Positions 37,196 to 47,589 of a stretch of 64,000 nt of DNA are shown in pieces. A program made the position numbers and the translations under genes. How positions within the stretch are numbered: position 1 is the first letter of the stretch; each line of letters opens with the position of its first letter. The DNA lies in assembly GCF_000372725.1 (NCBI RefSeq), contig NW_005195508.1:352732-416731 (forward strand), written 5' to 3'. The notes beneath the pieces are model-generated. The model worked only from the letters and a program-made list of their open reading frames with translations, ran no database searches and was not told the origin of the DNA. The DNA is from Emiliania huxleyi CCMP1516 (Eukaryota; Haptophyta; Isochrysidales; Noelaerhabdaceae).

Positions 37196-38614
37196 ACCCC
37201 CCAAACGGCTCGCGCCGCCGCCGCCGCCGCGCACTGCCCCCTCACCGACCTGCCCCTTGAGCTTCTCGCGCGCGTCGAACCCGTCGTCTCTCGCTGCGAC
37301 CCCGCCGACATCGCTCGCGTTGCGGCCGTCTCGCTGCTCTTTCACGCCTCACTCGCGGAGGAGGGCATCCGCTTGTGGGCGCAAGAGCGCGGCTTTGAGC
37401 TGCCGGCGCAGCCAGAGGGCGAGGGCTGCGCCGTGCGGTGGCTGTGCTTTGCTGCGCTGCTGTGCGAGTCCAACCCGCCGGTGAATGCGGCGGCAGGCGA
37501 TCAGCACAGCCTCTTCATCGACGGCGAGGGGCGGCTGTCGTCGTGCGGGTCAGCGCCGTCCTACGCTCCAGGGCTGCTCCAGCCCTTCAACCCATCGCTC
37601 CTCGGTCACGGCGAGGGCGTGGCGCGGCTCAACACGCCGACCCGCCTCCCGTCGATGCTGGGTGGCGAGTGCGCCGTGAGCGTGTCGGCTGGGCCTTTCC
37701 ACAGTTTGACCATCACCGCCGACGGTGCTGTCTGGAGCTGGGGTCAGAGAGGCTTTGGCCAGCTAGGTCACGGCGAGCGGCAGGAGCAGGGGCAGCTGCA
37801 GCCAAAGAAGGTCGAAGCGTTAACTGGGCAGCGCATCGTCGCTGTGTCGGCTGGATCGTACCACAGCCTCGCCATCACCGCCGGCAGTCTTTGGAGCTGG
37901 GGCGCAGGAACGTTGGGCCACGGCGACGAGCAGGACCAGCTGCTGCCCAAGAAGATCGAGGCCTTGGCGGGGAAGCGCGTCGTCGCTGTCTCGGCGGGAT
38001 TCGCGCACGACCTCGCCCTCACCGCCGACGGCGCCGTCTGGGGCTGGGGCCGGGGGGGCGTAGGCCGGTTGGGCCACGGCGACCAGCAGGACCAGCTGCT
38101 GCCCAAGAAGGTCGAGGCCTTCGCTGACCAGCGCGTCGTCGCTGTGTCGGCGGGAGCTGCGCACAGCCTCGCCCTCACCGCCGACGGGGCCGTGTGGAGC
38201 TGGGGCGGTGGAGGCCTTGGCAAGCTGGGCCACGGCGACCAGCAGGTTCAACTGCTTCCGAAGAAGGTCGAGGCCCTAGCTGGCCAGCGCGTCGTCGCTG
38301 TGTCGGTTGGGTCCCTCCACAGCCTCGCCCTCACCGCCGACGGCGCCGTCTGGAGCTGGGGCTATGGAGGGCACGGCCGGTTGGGCCACGGCGACGAGCA
38401 GAACCAGCTGCTGCCCAAGAAGATCGAGGCCTTTGCTGGCCAGCGCGTCGTTGCCGTGCTGGCGGGAGCCTACTATTGCCTCGCCCTCACCGCCAATGGC
38501 GCTGTCTTTACCTGGGGCAAGGGCGCATTCGGCTGCCTAGGCAGCGGCGACCAGCAGAACCAGCTGCTGCCGAAGAAGATCGAGGCGTGGGTGCAGGCCG
38601 GCCGTGAGGTTTAG
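37196..38614 (+). CDS. F-box/RCC1-repeat protein, gene 1 (start codon unclear)
   Basis: An F-box-like helix (LTDLPLELLARV, HASLAEEGIRLW) is followed by seven RCC1 blades (consensus ALTADGAVWSWGxGGxGxLGHGDQQxQLLPKKVEA), which would form a beta-propeller. F-box proteins carry substrates to SCF ubiquitin ligases and RCC1 propellers often provide the substrate-binding face. In paralogue gene 2 the ATG follows TTTTTCTCGCG; here the matching site reads ATA (37191-37193), in another frame, and the F-box frame has TAA at 37193. No ATG precedes the F-box, so the start may be lost or lie in an upstream exon. The blades are intact to the stop. Confidence 0.75.
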   Translation, partial: TPQTARAAAAAAHCPLTDLPLELLARVEPVVSRCDPADIARVAAVSLLFHASLAEEGIRLWAQERGFELPAQPEGEGCAVRWLCFAALLCESNPPVNAAAGDQHSLFIDGEGRLSSCGSAPSYAPGLLQPFNPSLLGHGEGVARLNTPTRLPSMLGGECAVSVSAGPFHSLTITADGAVWSWGQRGFGQLGHGERQEQGQLQPKKVEALTGQRIVAVSAGSYHSLAITAGSLWSWGAGTLGHGDEQDQLLPKKIEALAGKRVVAVSAGFAHDLALTADGAVWGWGRGGVGRLGHGDQQDQLLPKKVEAFADQRVVAVSAGAAHSLALTADGAVWSWGGGGLGKLGHGDQQVQLLPKKVEALAGQRVVAVSVGSLHSLALTADGAVWSWGYGGHGRLGHGDEQNQLLPKKIEAFAGQRVVAVLAGAYYCLALTANGAVFTWGKGAFGCLGSGDQQNQLLPKKIEAWVQAGREV

Positions 38615-38864
38615 AGAGAAGCGCCAGCTCCTCCGTAAGCCTCCACAACAGTTTCCTGCAGCCTGCCTCGCTCGCGGGATGAGATCCATTCCTTCTTCGC
38701 GAAGCCTACAGAAAGGGGAAAGATTTTTCCCGCGGCATCCCTCCATGGTGCCCCCCTCCCGCGGGAATTCTGTTCCTCTGTTAGTGCCAGTGGCGCCACA
38801 GTCCCGTGCCCACTCAATTCTCAAGTGTTGTGTGAGGGCTGCGGTAAATTTCTTTTTCTCGCGA

Positions 38865-39190
38865 ATGGCCGATGCCCGCCCCCACAACGCCGCTCGCGCC
38901 GCCTCGCCGCCGCCGCCGCCGCCGCCGCACACTGGACACTCGCTACGCCGACCTTCCTTGTTCCTGCGCGGCTGGAGAACCTACCTACCTGCGCGGCTGG
39001 AGGCGGCTGCAGAAGGAACAGGCAGAGCCAGAGGTACCGCCCTTGAGCTTCTCGTGCGCGCTCTCTCTCGCTGCGACAGCCCCGCCGACATCGCCGCTCG
39101 CGTCGCGGCCGTCTCGACGCTGCTCTTCCACGCCTCGCTCGTGCTGGAGGGCATCCGCTTGCGAGATGAGAGTGCGGGCGCTGCCTCGCA
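38865..39190 (+). pseudogene. N-terminal relic of an F-box/RCC1 gene
   Basis: Homologous to the starts of both F-box/RCC1 genes: TTTTTCTCGCGA then ATG, poly-Ala/Pro, TALELLVRALSRCDSPADIA, ARVAAVSTLLFHASLVLEGI, then IRLRDE where the genes have IRLWAQE. No RCC1 blades follow; duplicate C copy 2 and the next gene start instead. This looks like a truncated duplicate of the gene 1 5' end. Confidence 0.7.
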
Positions 39191-39227
39191 CAGCAGGTTT
39201 GGAGAGAGAGAGAGAGATCTCAGGTTT

Positions 39228-39385
39228 GGTGCAGGGAGGGGTGTGCTCGTGGGATGCTGGCGTCGCTGCTTGCTGCGCCCATCCACTGAGAGGTACGATA
39301 GAGGCGCGAGCTCGCCTGCGTGTGTGGGGGGGGGGGGGGGTGAGAGTGCGGGCACTGCCGTCAGGTTTGGTCCGCTGAGAGAATC
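39228..39385 (+). repeat. Segmental duplicate C, copy 2
   Basis: Direct repeat of 36985-37135 lying between the F-box relic and the DOMON-protein gene. It includes GAGGTACGATAGAGGCGCGA and ends TTTGGTCCGCTGAGAG. A G-run of about 12 interrupts it. Confidence 0.75.
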
Positions 39386-39446
39386 GTTTTTCTTATTCGG
39401 CCCGAACAAGCGGACGGGGTGCGTCGGGTCTTCCATACGCGGGAGC

Positions 39447-42400
39447 ATGCCGCCATTTCCAGCGATCTTCGCCCTCGCGGCCAACATGAACGGCCGCTAC
39501 TCGGTCAGCAGCGGCGGCCGGCATGACGTGCCATTCAACGACGATTACGCTTCGCGCGGCCTGGAGTACTTCGATGTCTGGTCGCCTGAGATTGCGACGC
39601 ACTACGCGGAGGTATTCTGGACGGACATGGGCACGCACCCCATTCCGCCCGAGATTGTCCGCCGCTTCGCCAATAAGACGATGGCCATCGTCGGGTACGA
39701 GATGGACCAGGTGATGGTACAGCCACGCGGGAAGCCGGGCGTCCACCCGGAGAAGGACGTGTCCGTCCCCATCAACTGGGCATGTACGTGGCCCACCCCC
39801 GCTCCCGCCCGCTCCTGGCTCCCCTGAGCCCCCCCCCCCCCCCCCTCCCGCCCGCCCGCCAGACAACCATCACTACGAGACGTGGCTCCTCGGCGCCGCC
39901 GCAGAGATGGAGCGCGTCTCAGTCGACCCGAACGACGTGTCGTCGCACGGGGCGGCGACGCGCATGGTCGCGCGGCACCGTGCCGGTGCCGCCGCCTCTC
40001 CCGACGGCGCCCCCTCCTCGCAGTGGTTCTCCGAGGGCAACGGCGGCGAGTCGCGCAAGAGCTTCCACGGCTACCCGGCCGGGTTCGCGCAGCTGGTCCG
40101 CTCGCCGAGGGCGTGGCACACGACGCCGATGCAGATCGACATCCGGAACCGCGACTGCGGCGCCACCCCGGACGACGTGGCCCGCTGCTCCGGCCCGCAC
40201 GGCTTCACGCCCGGCCCAGAGCCGCGCCAGGCGAGGTACGGCCTGGCTGTGGCCGGCCTCGTGCCGGGCGGCCCAAAGGGGGGTGTGCCGGGCGCCACAA
40301 ACTACTCTGGGCTGCTCGAGTGCCCCTGCAACGGCCGGTACGGAGGCGACCCCGCCTTTTACCCGGACGGAGGAAAGGGCGGCAGCCGCACGCGCGTGCT
40401 CACACACGACTTCAAGGGCGTCGCCGTCGGGGCGTGCGGCGCGGCGGCGAGCTGCAGCGCCTCGGGCCCGGCAGGGCGAGTCCAAGACCGCGTGTCCGCG
40501 AGATGTTCGCCCTCCCTCTCGCATAGGCGCACGTCCTCTCTGCGGAGGCGTGCTTCGGCGCCGTCGCCCAGCTCGGCGTCAACGCGACCTCCATCCGCAA
40601 CGAGACGGCGCAGACCGCCTCCTCGCACCCTCTCGGCTGCTCGAGCACGCGCCTCGTCGGTGACGCGTGTCACCGACGACACGCTTCCCCCCCCCCCCCC
40701 CCCCAGGTGCACTCCTCGTCGCTGCCTCGCGGCTGCTCGGTCTCGCGAGACGCGCGCGGCGCCTCGTCCGCCACCTTCAACACGGCGCACTCGGCGGTCT
40801 CGTGCGAGGCGGGCGCGAGGCGGGTGGGGCAGGTGACCTCCCTCGTCGGGGTCACGCTCGGCATCGCCCTCGACGCCGCCTCGGACGCCGCCACGCTCAC
40901 TCTCTCCGGCCCGGCGGGCGGCTGGTTCGGCGCGGGGCTCCACGCGCTGGTGATGGCCGACCAGCCATACACGATCGTGGTGGCGGGGGAGGAGGTCTTT
41001 GAGCAGAAGCTGGGCGCGCGCGGCGGGTGGGGGCTCTGCTCGTGCGGAGACACGTCCGCGACACGCCTCGGACGCGTCCTTTAGGCACGTGCGGCGAGGA
41101 GGCGCAGCACTGCGCGGGCACGCGCCTCGCCGCCTCCGTCACCGTCCTCTCCGACTCGGTCTCTGGCGGCGTGCGGACGGTGGAGATGTCGCGGCCTCTC
41201 AAGGGGCGGACGGACGACCACTACTCCTTCTCGCTCGCCGCAAACACGACGCTCAACCTGATCACGGCGGTCGGCTACTCGCATGCCTTTGGACACCACA
41301 AGGCGCACCACCACTCTCCCCATATCTCCCCATATCTCCGCATATCTCCGCATATCTCCTCACGCCTTTGGGCACCACAAGGCGCACCCCCACGCCACGC
41401 TCACCCTGACCGTAACCCTAACCCTAACCCTAACCCTTCGGACACCACAAGGCGCACCACCACGCCACGCTCACCCTGACCGACGCGGCCGGGGCGCCGA
41501 CCTGCGTCTGCGACCAAGGCGGCCGGGGCGACCTCTGCCACGACGGAGGCACGGGCTGCGCGCACTTTGTCAAGGAGTGCGCCCCGCCGCGGCACGACGC
41601 GGCCGGGGCGCACTACCCTTTCGGCGATTTGCTCGAGCAGCGCAACCCGACCTGCAGCTCGATGTCGTACGCGGGGGGGCTGCGCTGCTGTGGCCACGGC
41701 CGCATCATGCTCGACGCGGACCAGCCAGTCCGGCCGGAGCTCCTCCGTTACCACCACAAGTACCGCTTCTGGTTCGAAGAGTACCTGCCCGCGCCGCGCG
41801 CGCACGCCGCGGTCCAGGCCCCCGCTGCGCCGTCTGGCGGCGGCGCGTCCCACCTCAACCTCGAGCGCATCTACTACATGACCGAGGCGAGCGCGGGGGA
41901 GTACGACGTGCCTCCCGCCTTCGCCACGCCGTCCGTGCCGCTGCCGGGCTACCCGAGCTGGCCTCTCGGCGTCCCGACGCCCGGCACGAGCTGCACCGGC
42001 AGCTGCCCCACGCCGGAGCAGCCGAGCCGGTTCGGCGCCGACTGCGAGTGCGTGCACACGATCACGTACCACTGGAGCATCGACAACAAGAGCCTCATCT
42101 ACGCGGGCGGCCACTGCCATGCGCCCTCGTGCCTCGACATCTCCCTCTACCGCAACGACACGGGCACGCCGCAGCTGCTCTGCCGACAGGCGACCAAGTA
42201 CGGCGCCGGCGACGTCAAGCACGACAAGTTCGACGAGGCAGACTTCGTTGCCCTCCCTCCCTGCCTCTGGGAGGGAGAGGGTCTCGACCCGGCGCCGTGG
42301 CTCGGGCCCAAGACGCCGATGGTGTCGGTCAAGCGGAACCGGAACACGCGCCTCGGACACTTTGGCGAGATGGCGAGCTGGCAGATGCGGGGCGTACCCT

Positions 42401-42459
42401 TCCCCGCGCACCGCGCGCAGCTTGCCGACCGCAAGGCAGCGGTAGTGGCGCGCTCTTAG
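39447..42459 (+). CDS. Large multi-domain protein with DOMON and Nod19-like regions
   Basis: Exon 1 is 39447-39783 (from an ATG) and exon 2 starts at 39863 (NHHYETWLLGAAAEM). A 79-bp GT-AG intron lies between. Exon 2 has FSEGNGGESRKSFHGYP and WHTTPMQIDIRNRDCG, a conserved-looking block. Short introns near 40480, 40670-40706 and 41040-41090 are not fully resolved. The next block matches DOMON (GWFGAGLHALVMADQPYTIV, VRTVEMSRPLKG, FSLAANTTLNLITAVGYSHA), a haem- or sugar-binding fold. After a repeat-filled intron comes a Cys-rich EGF-like stretch (CVCDQGGRGDLCHDGGTGC). The C-terminal region (LRCCGHGRIMLD, AGGHCHAPSCLDISLYRNDT, LLCRQATKYG) resembles stress-upregulated Nod19/copper-monooxygenase-like proteins. 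The many Cys residues imply a secreted or surface protein, although the signal peptide is not obvious. Confidence 0.65.
41281..41480 (+). repeat. Three-copy exon-end duplication with telomere-type spacer
   Basis: The coding segment for HAFGHHKAHHH occurs at 41281 and, with changes, at 41361 and 41437. Copies 2 and 3 also carry CCACGCTCACCCTGACCG. The first spacer is a CATATCTCCC decamer array like that in the SNF2 gene at 686-740. The second is CCGTAACCCTAACCCTAACC telomere-type repeat. Only one copy is needed in the mature protein. Confidence 0.85.
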
Positions 42460-42679
42460 GAGCTGCGTGTCCCTTGGAGCGCTTGTTGGCGCGCTCTCCC
42501 CTTTCGTTTCTGCTCGCGTACGTTACTCTCTCTCTCGTGCGAATGTATGTCCGATAGTATGTGGAAATGTGTGAACGTGTGCGAACGTGTGGCGTGTGTC
42601 GACTGTCGTCGTGCGCGGAGAGAAATGTTAATACTCTGCTGTGTCCTGTATACTGTTACTACTCGCAACACAAACCACA
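42460..42679. other. Convergent intergenic stretch
   Basis: Separates the 3' ends of the DOMON gene (+) and the Fringe-like gene (-). GTGTGAACGTGTGCGAACGT repeats are seen near 42570. No gene. Confidence 0.4.
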
Positions 42680-43795
42680 TCACGAGCCACGGTCTCCCCA
42701 GCTCCGCACAACCTCGGTCCATTGCTGCCCGTTGGCGTTGCTGTTTGCGAGTCGTTCGAGGGTTCTCGACCCAAAGCCGTGTACGACGGCTGGGATGTTG
42801 CGTGCGGCCAACAGGGTTGACTCCAGGTCGTTTAGCTCACGGTACACCTTTGCATCCTTCGCGGGAGAGCCCATCTTTTGGAGGAAGTGGCAGCTGCCGT
42901 GGATAAACCCTGCCTTGAGATGCAAGGGCGGCGTGCTGCCGCGCAGCATCCACTCGCGGATGCCCCGCCCGTCCCCGGTGCACGTGCAGCCGTGCTCTGT
43001 GACGGGCTCGACCTGTGCCCTGGCGGCACATTTGCCAATCATCCAGTCCGACTGCATGCACTTCGGGTGCATCGTGCGGATACAATTGATCAGATTCATG
43101 CGCGCCATCGCGCCGCGGGACAGCAAGCTGCCGGCGCCGCCGCACGCAAACGTCAACGCGTCGTCGCCGAGGAAGTCGCCAAAGTAGTATGCGCGGCTCG
43201 AGTCGTACCGCTGCAGCAGGCGCTGGAGCGCGCGCGGGAAGACGAACGAGTCGTCGTCGACGATAGCCACCCAGTCGTACCGCTTTGTGCGCAACTGCTC
43301 CCTCGCCCAATGCAACGCCGGCAGGAAGCGGTACTGCGCGGTCATCGTTGCCTGCGCGTGCTTTGCGCAAAAGTACCTTTGAGGACCCTCCTTTGAGAAC
43401 TCACGCAGATACTGCTTGCGTGGCGCCGTGAGCCGCCTCGGGAGCGGGCTCGGCCGCTCCTGCGACTCGTTCTTGCCCGCCTCGTCGGCCTTGCAGCATG
43501 CCTTTGCGCTCGGACCGGACACGAGTGAGCGGTCGAGCTTGAGGGTGCGCATGGCCACCTGCTTGAGCACACGCTCAGCCGCCGCCAGCCCGGCGGCTTG
43601 CTTGACATCTTGCAGCAATGAGAAGACGCATGTCGCGTGCTGGCACCACGTCTGCTGCTGCAGAATAGAGCGCTCGATGAGGCTGAGCGAGCCCATCACG
43701 ACGAAGAGCACCGCCCCGCGATCGACGCCGCTCGTTTGGTTGGTGGCGGCGAGGAGGCCGTTGAGCGGCGCAAACACGCTTGAGCCCGCGGACAT
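42680..43795 (-). CDS. Fringe-like beta-1,3-glycosyltransferase (GT31 type)
   Basis: 371 residues from the ATG at 43795 (MSAGSSVFAPLNGLLAATNQ). FRFLP-type helix YRFLPALHWAREQLRTKRYD leads to WVAIVDDDSFVF (DDD metal-binding motif, about residue 179), then YYFGDFLGDDALTFACGGAG, LSRGAMARMN and CMQSDWMIGKC, the conserved order of Fringe/GT31 enzymes. These transfer a sugar from a UDP donor in the Golgi lumen. There is no clear N-terminal membrane anchor; an upstream GTG extension is basic only. Divergently arranged with the next gene, 38 bp apart. Confidence 0.8.
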   Translation of the reverse strand: MSAGSSVFAPLNGLLAATNQTSGVDRGAVLFVVMGSLSLIERSILQQQTWCQHATCVFSLLQDVKQAAGLAAAERVLKQVAMRTLKLDRSLVSGPSAKACCKADEAGKNESQERPSPLPRRLTAPRKQYLREFSKEGPQRYFCAKHAQATMTAQYRFLPALHWAREQLRTKRYDWVAIVDDDSFVFPRALQRLLQRYDSSRAYYFGDFLGDDALTFACGGAGSLLSRGAMARMNLINCIRTMHPKCMQSDWMIGKCAARAQVEPVTEHGCTCTGDGRGIREWMLRGSTPPLHLKAGFIHGSCHFLQKMGSPAKDAKVYRELNDLESTLLAARNIPAVVHGFGSRTLERLANSNANGQQWTEVVRSWGDRGS

Positions 43796-43833
43796 GACTC
43801 TGGGCTTGCATGCGACCTTTTTACGTTTTCGCA
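43796..43833. promoter_or_regulatory. Very short shared promoter or 5' region of a divergent gene pair
   Basis: Only 38 bp separate the ATGs of the Fringe-like gene (-) and the second glycosyltransferase-like gene (+). Any core promoter must therefore overlap coding or transcribed sequence. The spacer is T-rich (CTTTTTACGTTTTCGC). Confidence 0.35.
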
Positions 43834-45111
43834 ATGCATGTTTCACCCCTCAACGGAACCCTGCAGACGCTCGCCGTCGACTGGCCTCTCAGCCGTGTGA
43901 TACTAGACAACGGGCCGCCCCGCTGCCAGGCATTCCGATCAGAGCCCGACGTGCCGCCGATTCTCGTCAGCGGCACGCATAGACCACGGGCCGCCGGGGA
44001 CCGTCGGCCACGCATACTCGCCCTGATCATCACAGGCGAGCTCCGCACGTTGCTCCAGGAGCAGGGCCTGCTGGACGTGCTGCAGTTTCGCCGCTCCATC
44101 GGCGTGGCAGACACGGACACGTTTGTCCATGTCAGCCGCGCCGACACTCGGACGCCGGGCCTCGGTGCGACGCTGAGCCCGCGAAGAGTGCCGAGAGCAT
44201 TGTGCACTGATGTGTCCCCGGCTCCCGCAGAGATCCCAAACGGCGTCTACGAGACCAAGCAGCAGGTAGCAAGTGAGGTCCAGCTGAGAAGAATCCTGGA
44301 CGCCCTCGGGCCGGTGCGCACACACTCTCCACCTCGCCATACTTCAACCACCCTCACGTGCAGCCTTACGCTGTCCTAGGTGTGGCACGGAGTGAGCGAC
44401 GTGCCGGCGGCACCGCAAAGCAGCAGGAGGGGATTCATGCCGTGTGCTGACCCTTCGTGGTGTGCAGCGCCGACCTCGCGGAGAAAGGTCTGCGGCGCCC
44501 GCAACAACTCGTCGAGGGCTACGTGCTACGTGCCCGCCTCTGGCGGCTGCTTCTCGCCGCTATGCATGCAGTGCGACCTGCGCCCCTTCTGGCCGCAGTT
44601 TGGCCGACTCCTAGAGGCGTACGCCTGGGTGCGCCGGCAAGAGCAGCTGCAGGGCGCTCGGTACGAGTGGATGATCCGGCTGCGGACTGACATGCGCGGG
44701 TCGCCGGCTAGGGACCTCCGACCCGTCTCATCTTGGCGTGGCGCGCGGTCGGCAGTTTACGCTCGCGACCGGACGATTGGACTGAACCACCCAGGCAACG
44801 CGCCAAGGTCTCCGGGCAGCCGCAGCCTCCCCGCGAACGTCATGGTCCGCGACGACTTTAGTGTCGTCAGCCGAGAGCACTCAGACGCCTTCTTCACGGC
44901 GGGTCTATCCTACCTCGGATGCGCGCAGCGGCGACGCACAGAGGCCCACTGCGGCGGCAGCCGGCGCAAGGACTGGGCCTACCCCGAGTGCGTCCTCAAG
45001 CTCCACCTGGTGGCGTGCGTCGGCGAGGAGCACCTCTCCCCGCACCTGCCGTGGCGAGTGTGGGACGAGAGGGTGCGCTTCCCGCGGCGGGGTGCCGGGC
45101 AGCGCGGGTGA
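43834..45111 (+). CDS. Putative glycosyltransferase-like protein
   Basis: Two exons: 43834-44313 and 44380-45111, with a 66-bp GT-AG intron after LDALGP (GTGCGC...GTCCTAG). 403 residues. Seen: RILALIITGELRTLLQEQGL near the start, DTFVHVSRADTR, a Cys-rich middle (CGARNNSSRATCYVPASGGC, CMQCDLRPFWPQFGRLLEAY) and YEWMIRLRTDMRG, then NVMVRDDFSVVSREHSDAFF. The R-Y-E-W-M-I-R-L-R-T-D motif and late VRDDF resemble algal Golgi glycosyltransferase-like proteins with a DxD-type (RTDM) site. The exact family is uncertain. The head-to-head GT31 neighbour supports a shared glycan pathway. Confidence 0.6.
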
Positions 45112-45559
45112 GCGGAGAGGGGCATACGACAAGCACCAGCACAAAGCATTGCCACCACCATGCCGCCTACGAAGGTGTGGGGAACGTAAAGCAAAATCGC
45201 CGCCCCACTTCTGGGGAAAGGGTAGGTAGGTCGGACTAGGTAGATATAGAGGAGAAGAAACAAGAACTCGAAAGAACACAGGGCTCTGCGAAAGTCTGAA
45301 CATGAGTCTGAGTCGCCTCTACGCTCTGAATGAAGTTTCCTGCTTGGTAGTCAATCAATCAAGTCTCTGGCAGCAGCAGACGGTCTGCCTCTCGCGATCT
45401 CGAAAAAGAAAATAAGACAGTCTCGCGCGCAACGCGCGGCTGCGCGCACGGCACAAACAAAAAACATCGAAAAAGAAAACGCAGGCGTCCTTCAGGCATC
45501 CTTGACGGCCTTGAGGGAAGCACTCCCATCACGCCTTCGCCCCCGGTCCCGCCTACTCA
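45112..45559. other. Intergenic stretch
   Basis: No gene seen. GCGCGCAACGCGCGGCTGCG palindromic GC patches lie near 45425. AAAGAAAAT-type A-rich tracts precede the membrane-protein gene start. Confidence 0.4.
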
Positions 45560-46972
45560 ATGCCGAGCTCCTCCCGCACCGCTGCGGCCGTCGCCGCCAC
45601 CGCGGCCATCGCGACGCTCGTCCTCGCGCCACCCCCCGACGTCTCAGCCGCCCTCAGCGTCTTCGACATGCGGAATCTGGACAACTCCATCGCAGCGCTC
45701 GGCCTCTGGCCCAACAAGGAGATGGCCGCACGGGGCGACCTCGCCGGCTGGTGCATCTCAAAAGAGTGCTTCGACAAGGCCTTCCGCGTTGAGCTCAAGG
45801 AGAGCGACCTCATCATCGGAGACTTCTCGGTGGCCACCTTTCTCGTCTCCATCTTGGTTGCAGCCGCGCTGGCGCACGCAGGCATGTGGCACACCGGCTT
45901 CTGGGCGCGAAAGCTCTTCACTTCATACGACGCGAACAAGTGCCTGATTCCGAGCCAGCTCCCCTGGCCCGACCCGCCTGGCAACAGCAAGCCGTTCGAC
46001 GTGCCAGTGCCGGAGGCCACCGAGAAGCAGATCGCCGACTTCCTTGCCTTCCGAGGCATCAAGTGCCTCGCCTTTAAGAGCGACGAAGAGCAGCGCGAGG
46101 TGGCCGCGCGTGAGGCGGTCGCCTACATGGGGGAGCTCTGGGAGCACAAGCAAAACGACTGGCAGCACAGACACTACGCTCTGCGGGAGAAGGGCCTCGT
46201 CTTCCCGTACCGCGCTCCCTTCATGAACGACTGGAATTTTTGGGGAGAGATGTCGGCCAACTTTCGCGCCGTCGGCCAGGGGCAGGTCACGTTTGCCACC
46301 GAGCATTTTCTGATCGGCGTGCTCTTCCCGCTCATCTACGTGGTTGGCAGGAACGAGTGGTACTTCTACTTTGGCATGTACGCGGACATGGCCTTCGAGT
46401 CTTACGATCTGATGGCGATGTTCTGGCGCCGGCTGACGGGCGTCGACCGCACCGTCTCGCGGTACCACATGGCCGTCGACTCCGTCTTTGTGCCGCACCA
46501 CCTGTTCACCATCGGCTTTGAAATGGTCGCGCTCATGGCGGGCCCGGGCCTCTCCAAGCCCTTCATGTCGCAAGTGCTGCTCGGCGCGCACATCACCGGC
46601 GGGCTGATGCTCTCGGCGGTGTGCATGCACCAGACGCCGGCGCAGTCGTGGCCGCGCTTCCTGTACCGCTTCCAGGCGTTTGTCCTCAGCGCACTCTACT
46701 GCTGCCGCGTCATCTGGTGGACGCCGCTCGCCGCCGCCTCCCTGCGCCTCGCGTACGTCTACGGCGGCGATTTCCCGCCGTGGCTCGAGGCCTACGGCCT
46801 GTACGGCCTCGGCTTCAAGTACCCCCTCGTGTCTCCCATCTTCCTCTCGGTCCTTGTCCTCATCGCCTTCTACACCCACTTCAATTTGGATCTCGTCCAG
46901 TACAACACGAAACTGCTGCGCAAGGCGGCAGCGAGATTGCGCGCAGCCGACGCGGCCAAGCGTGCGGCGTAG
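45560..46972 (+). CDS. Multi-pass membrane protein of unknown family
   Basis: 470 residues from an ATG. The N-terminal Ala-rich stretch (AAAVAATAAIATLVLAPPPDVSA) is signal-like and plastid- or ER-type targeting is possible. One TM (SVATFLVSILVAAALAHAGM) is followed by a soluble section, then about six hydrophobic helices from 250 on (HFLIGVLFPLIYVV, WYFYFGMYADMAFESYDLM, HHLFTIGFEMVALMAGPGL, LLGAHITGGLMLSAV). Paired His residues within helices recall TLC-domain lipid enzymes, but the match is too weak to name. Single exon, intact, ending in an Ala/Lys tail. Confidence 0.6.
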   Translation: MPSSSRTAAAVAATAAIATLVLAPPPDVSAALSVFDMRNLDNSIAALGLWPNKEMAARGDLAGWCISKECFDKAFRVELKESDLIIGDFSVATFLVSILVAAALAHAGMWHTGFWARKLFTSYDANKCLIPSQLPWPDPPGNSKPFDVPVPEATEKQIADFLAFRGIKCLAFKSDEEQREVAAREAVAYMGELWEHKQNDWQHRHYALREKGLVFPYRAPFMNDWNFWGEMSANFRAVGQGQVTFATEHFLIGVLFPLIYVVGRNEWYFYFGMYADMAFESYDLMAMFWRRLTGVDRTVSRYHMAVDSVFVPHHLFTIGFEMVALMAGPGLSKPFMSQVLLGAHITGGLMLSAVCMHQTPAQSWPRFLYRFQAFVLSALYCCRVIWWTPLAAASLRLAYVYGGDFPPWLEAYGLYGLGFKYPLVSPIFLSVLVLIAFYTHFNLDLVQYNTKLLRKAAARLRAADAAKRAA

Positions 46973-47589
46973 AGCAATCGCACATCTCTACACTCTCCTA
47001 GACTGAGCGTGCGTGGTGTGTGTCCGATCTATCGTCGTCTCCTGAAGTGGGTTGTACATTAGCCTCGCTCTTTTGACATCGTGTGCACAGGCAGCAGTTT
47101 AAAACACAGTTCGTCACATAATTACCACGCGTTGGACCTTTGCGAGAGATGGCGAGCGGAGCAAGAGCGGTGTAGGCGCGTCCACGCGGCGCAGCGGCTC
47201 TCCCGCGATCATAGCCCCTCCCGCAGCCGCAGCCGTAGCCGCAGCCCCAACTCTTGCTGCTCTTCTAGTGTCGGGTAGTGACCAGGAGTGAGGGGACGGA
47301 TTGAAGATCCCTCACACCAAGATCGTGCAGGGCGGGGACACATGTCCCTAAATCCCATCTCGTCTCAGAGTTTGCCCGTTTTATTTATTTATTTATTTAC
47401 CACGCGTGACGAACGGAATCGAAACAAGCAGCACAAGCAGCGACAATGGGCCCCGCGCACGCGTTGCGACCGCAGATTTTTTACCATTCTCTCAGCGCAA
47501 GAACTGAGCACAAGAACGCGACAACGCACCATTCTCTCAGAGCAAGACAAACTGCCTCTATCAAAAAAGGATAGAGTACAATGCGTCAT

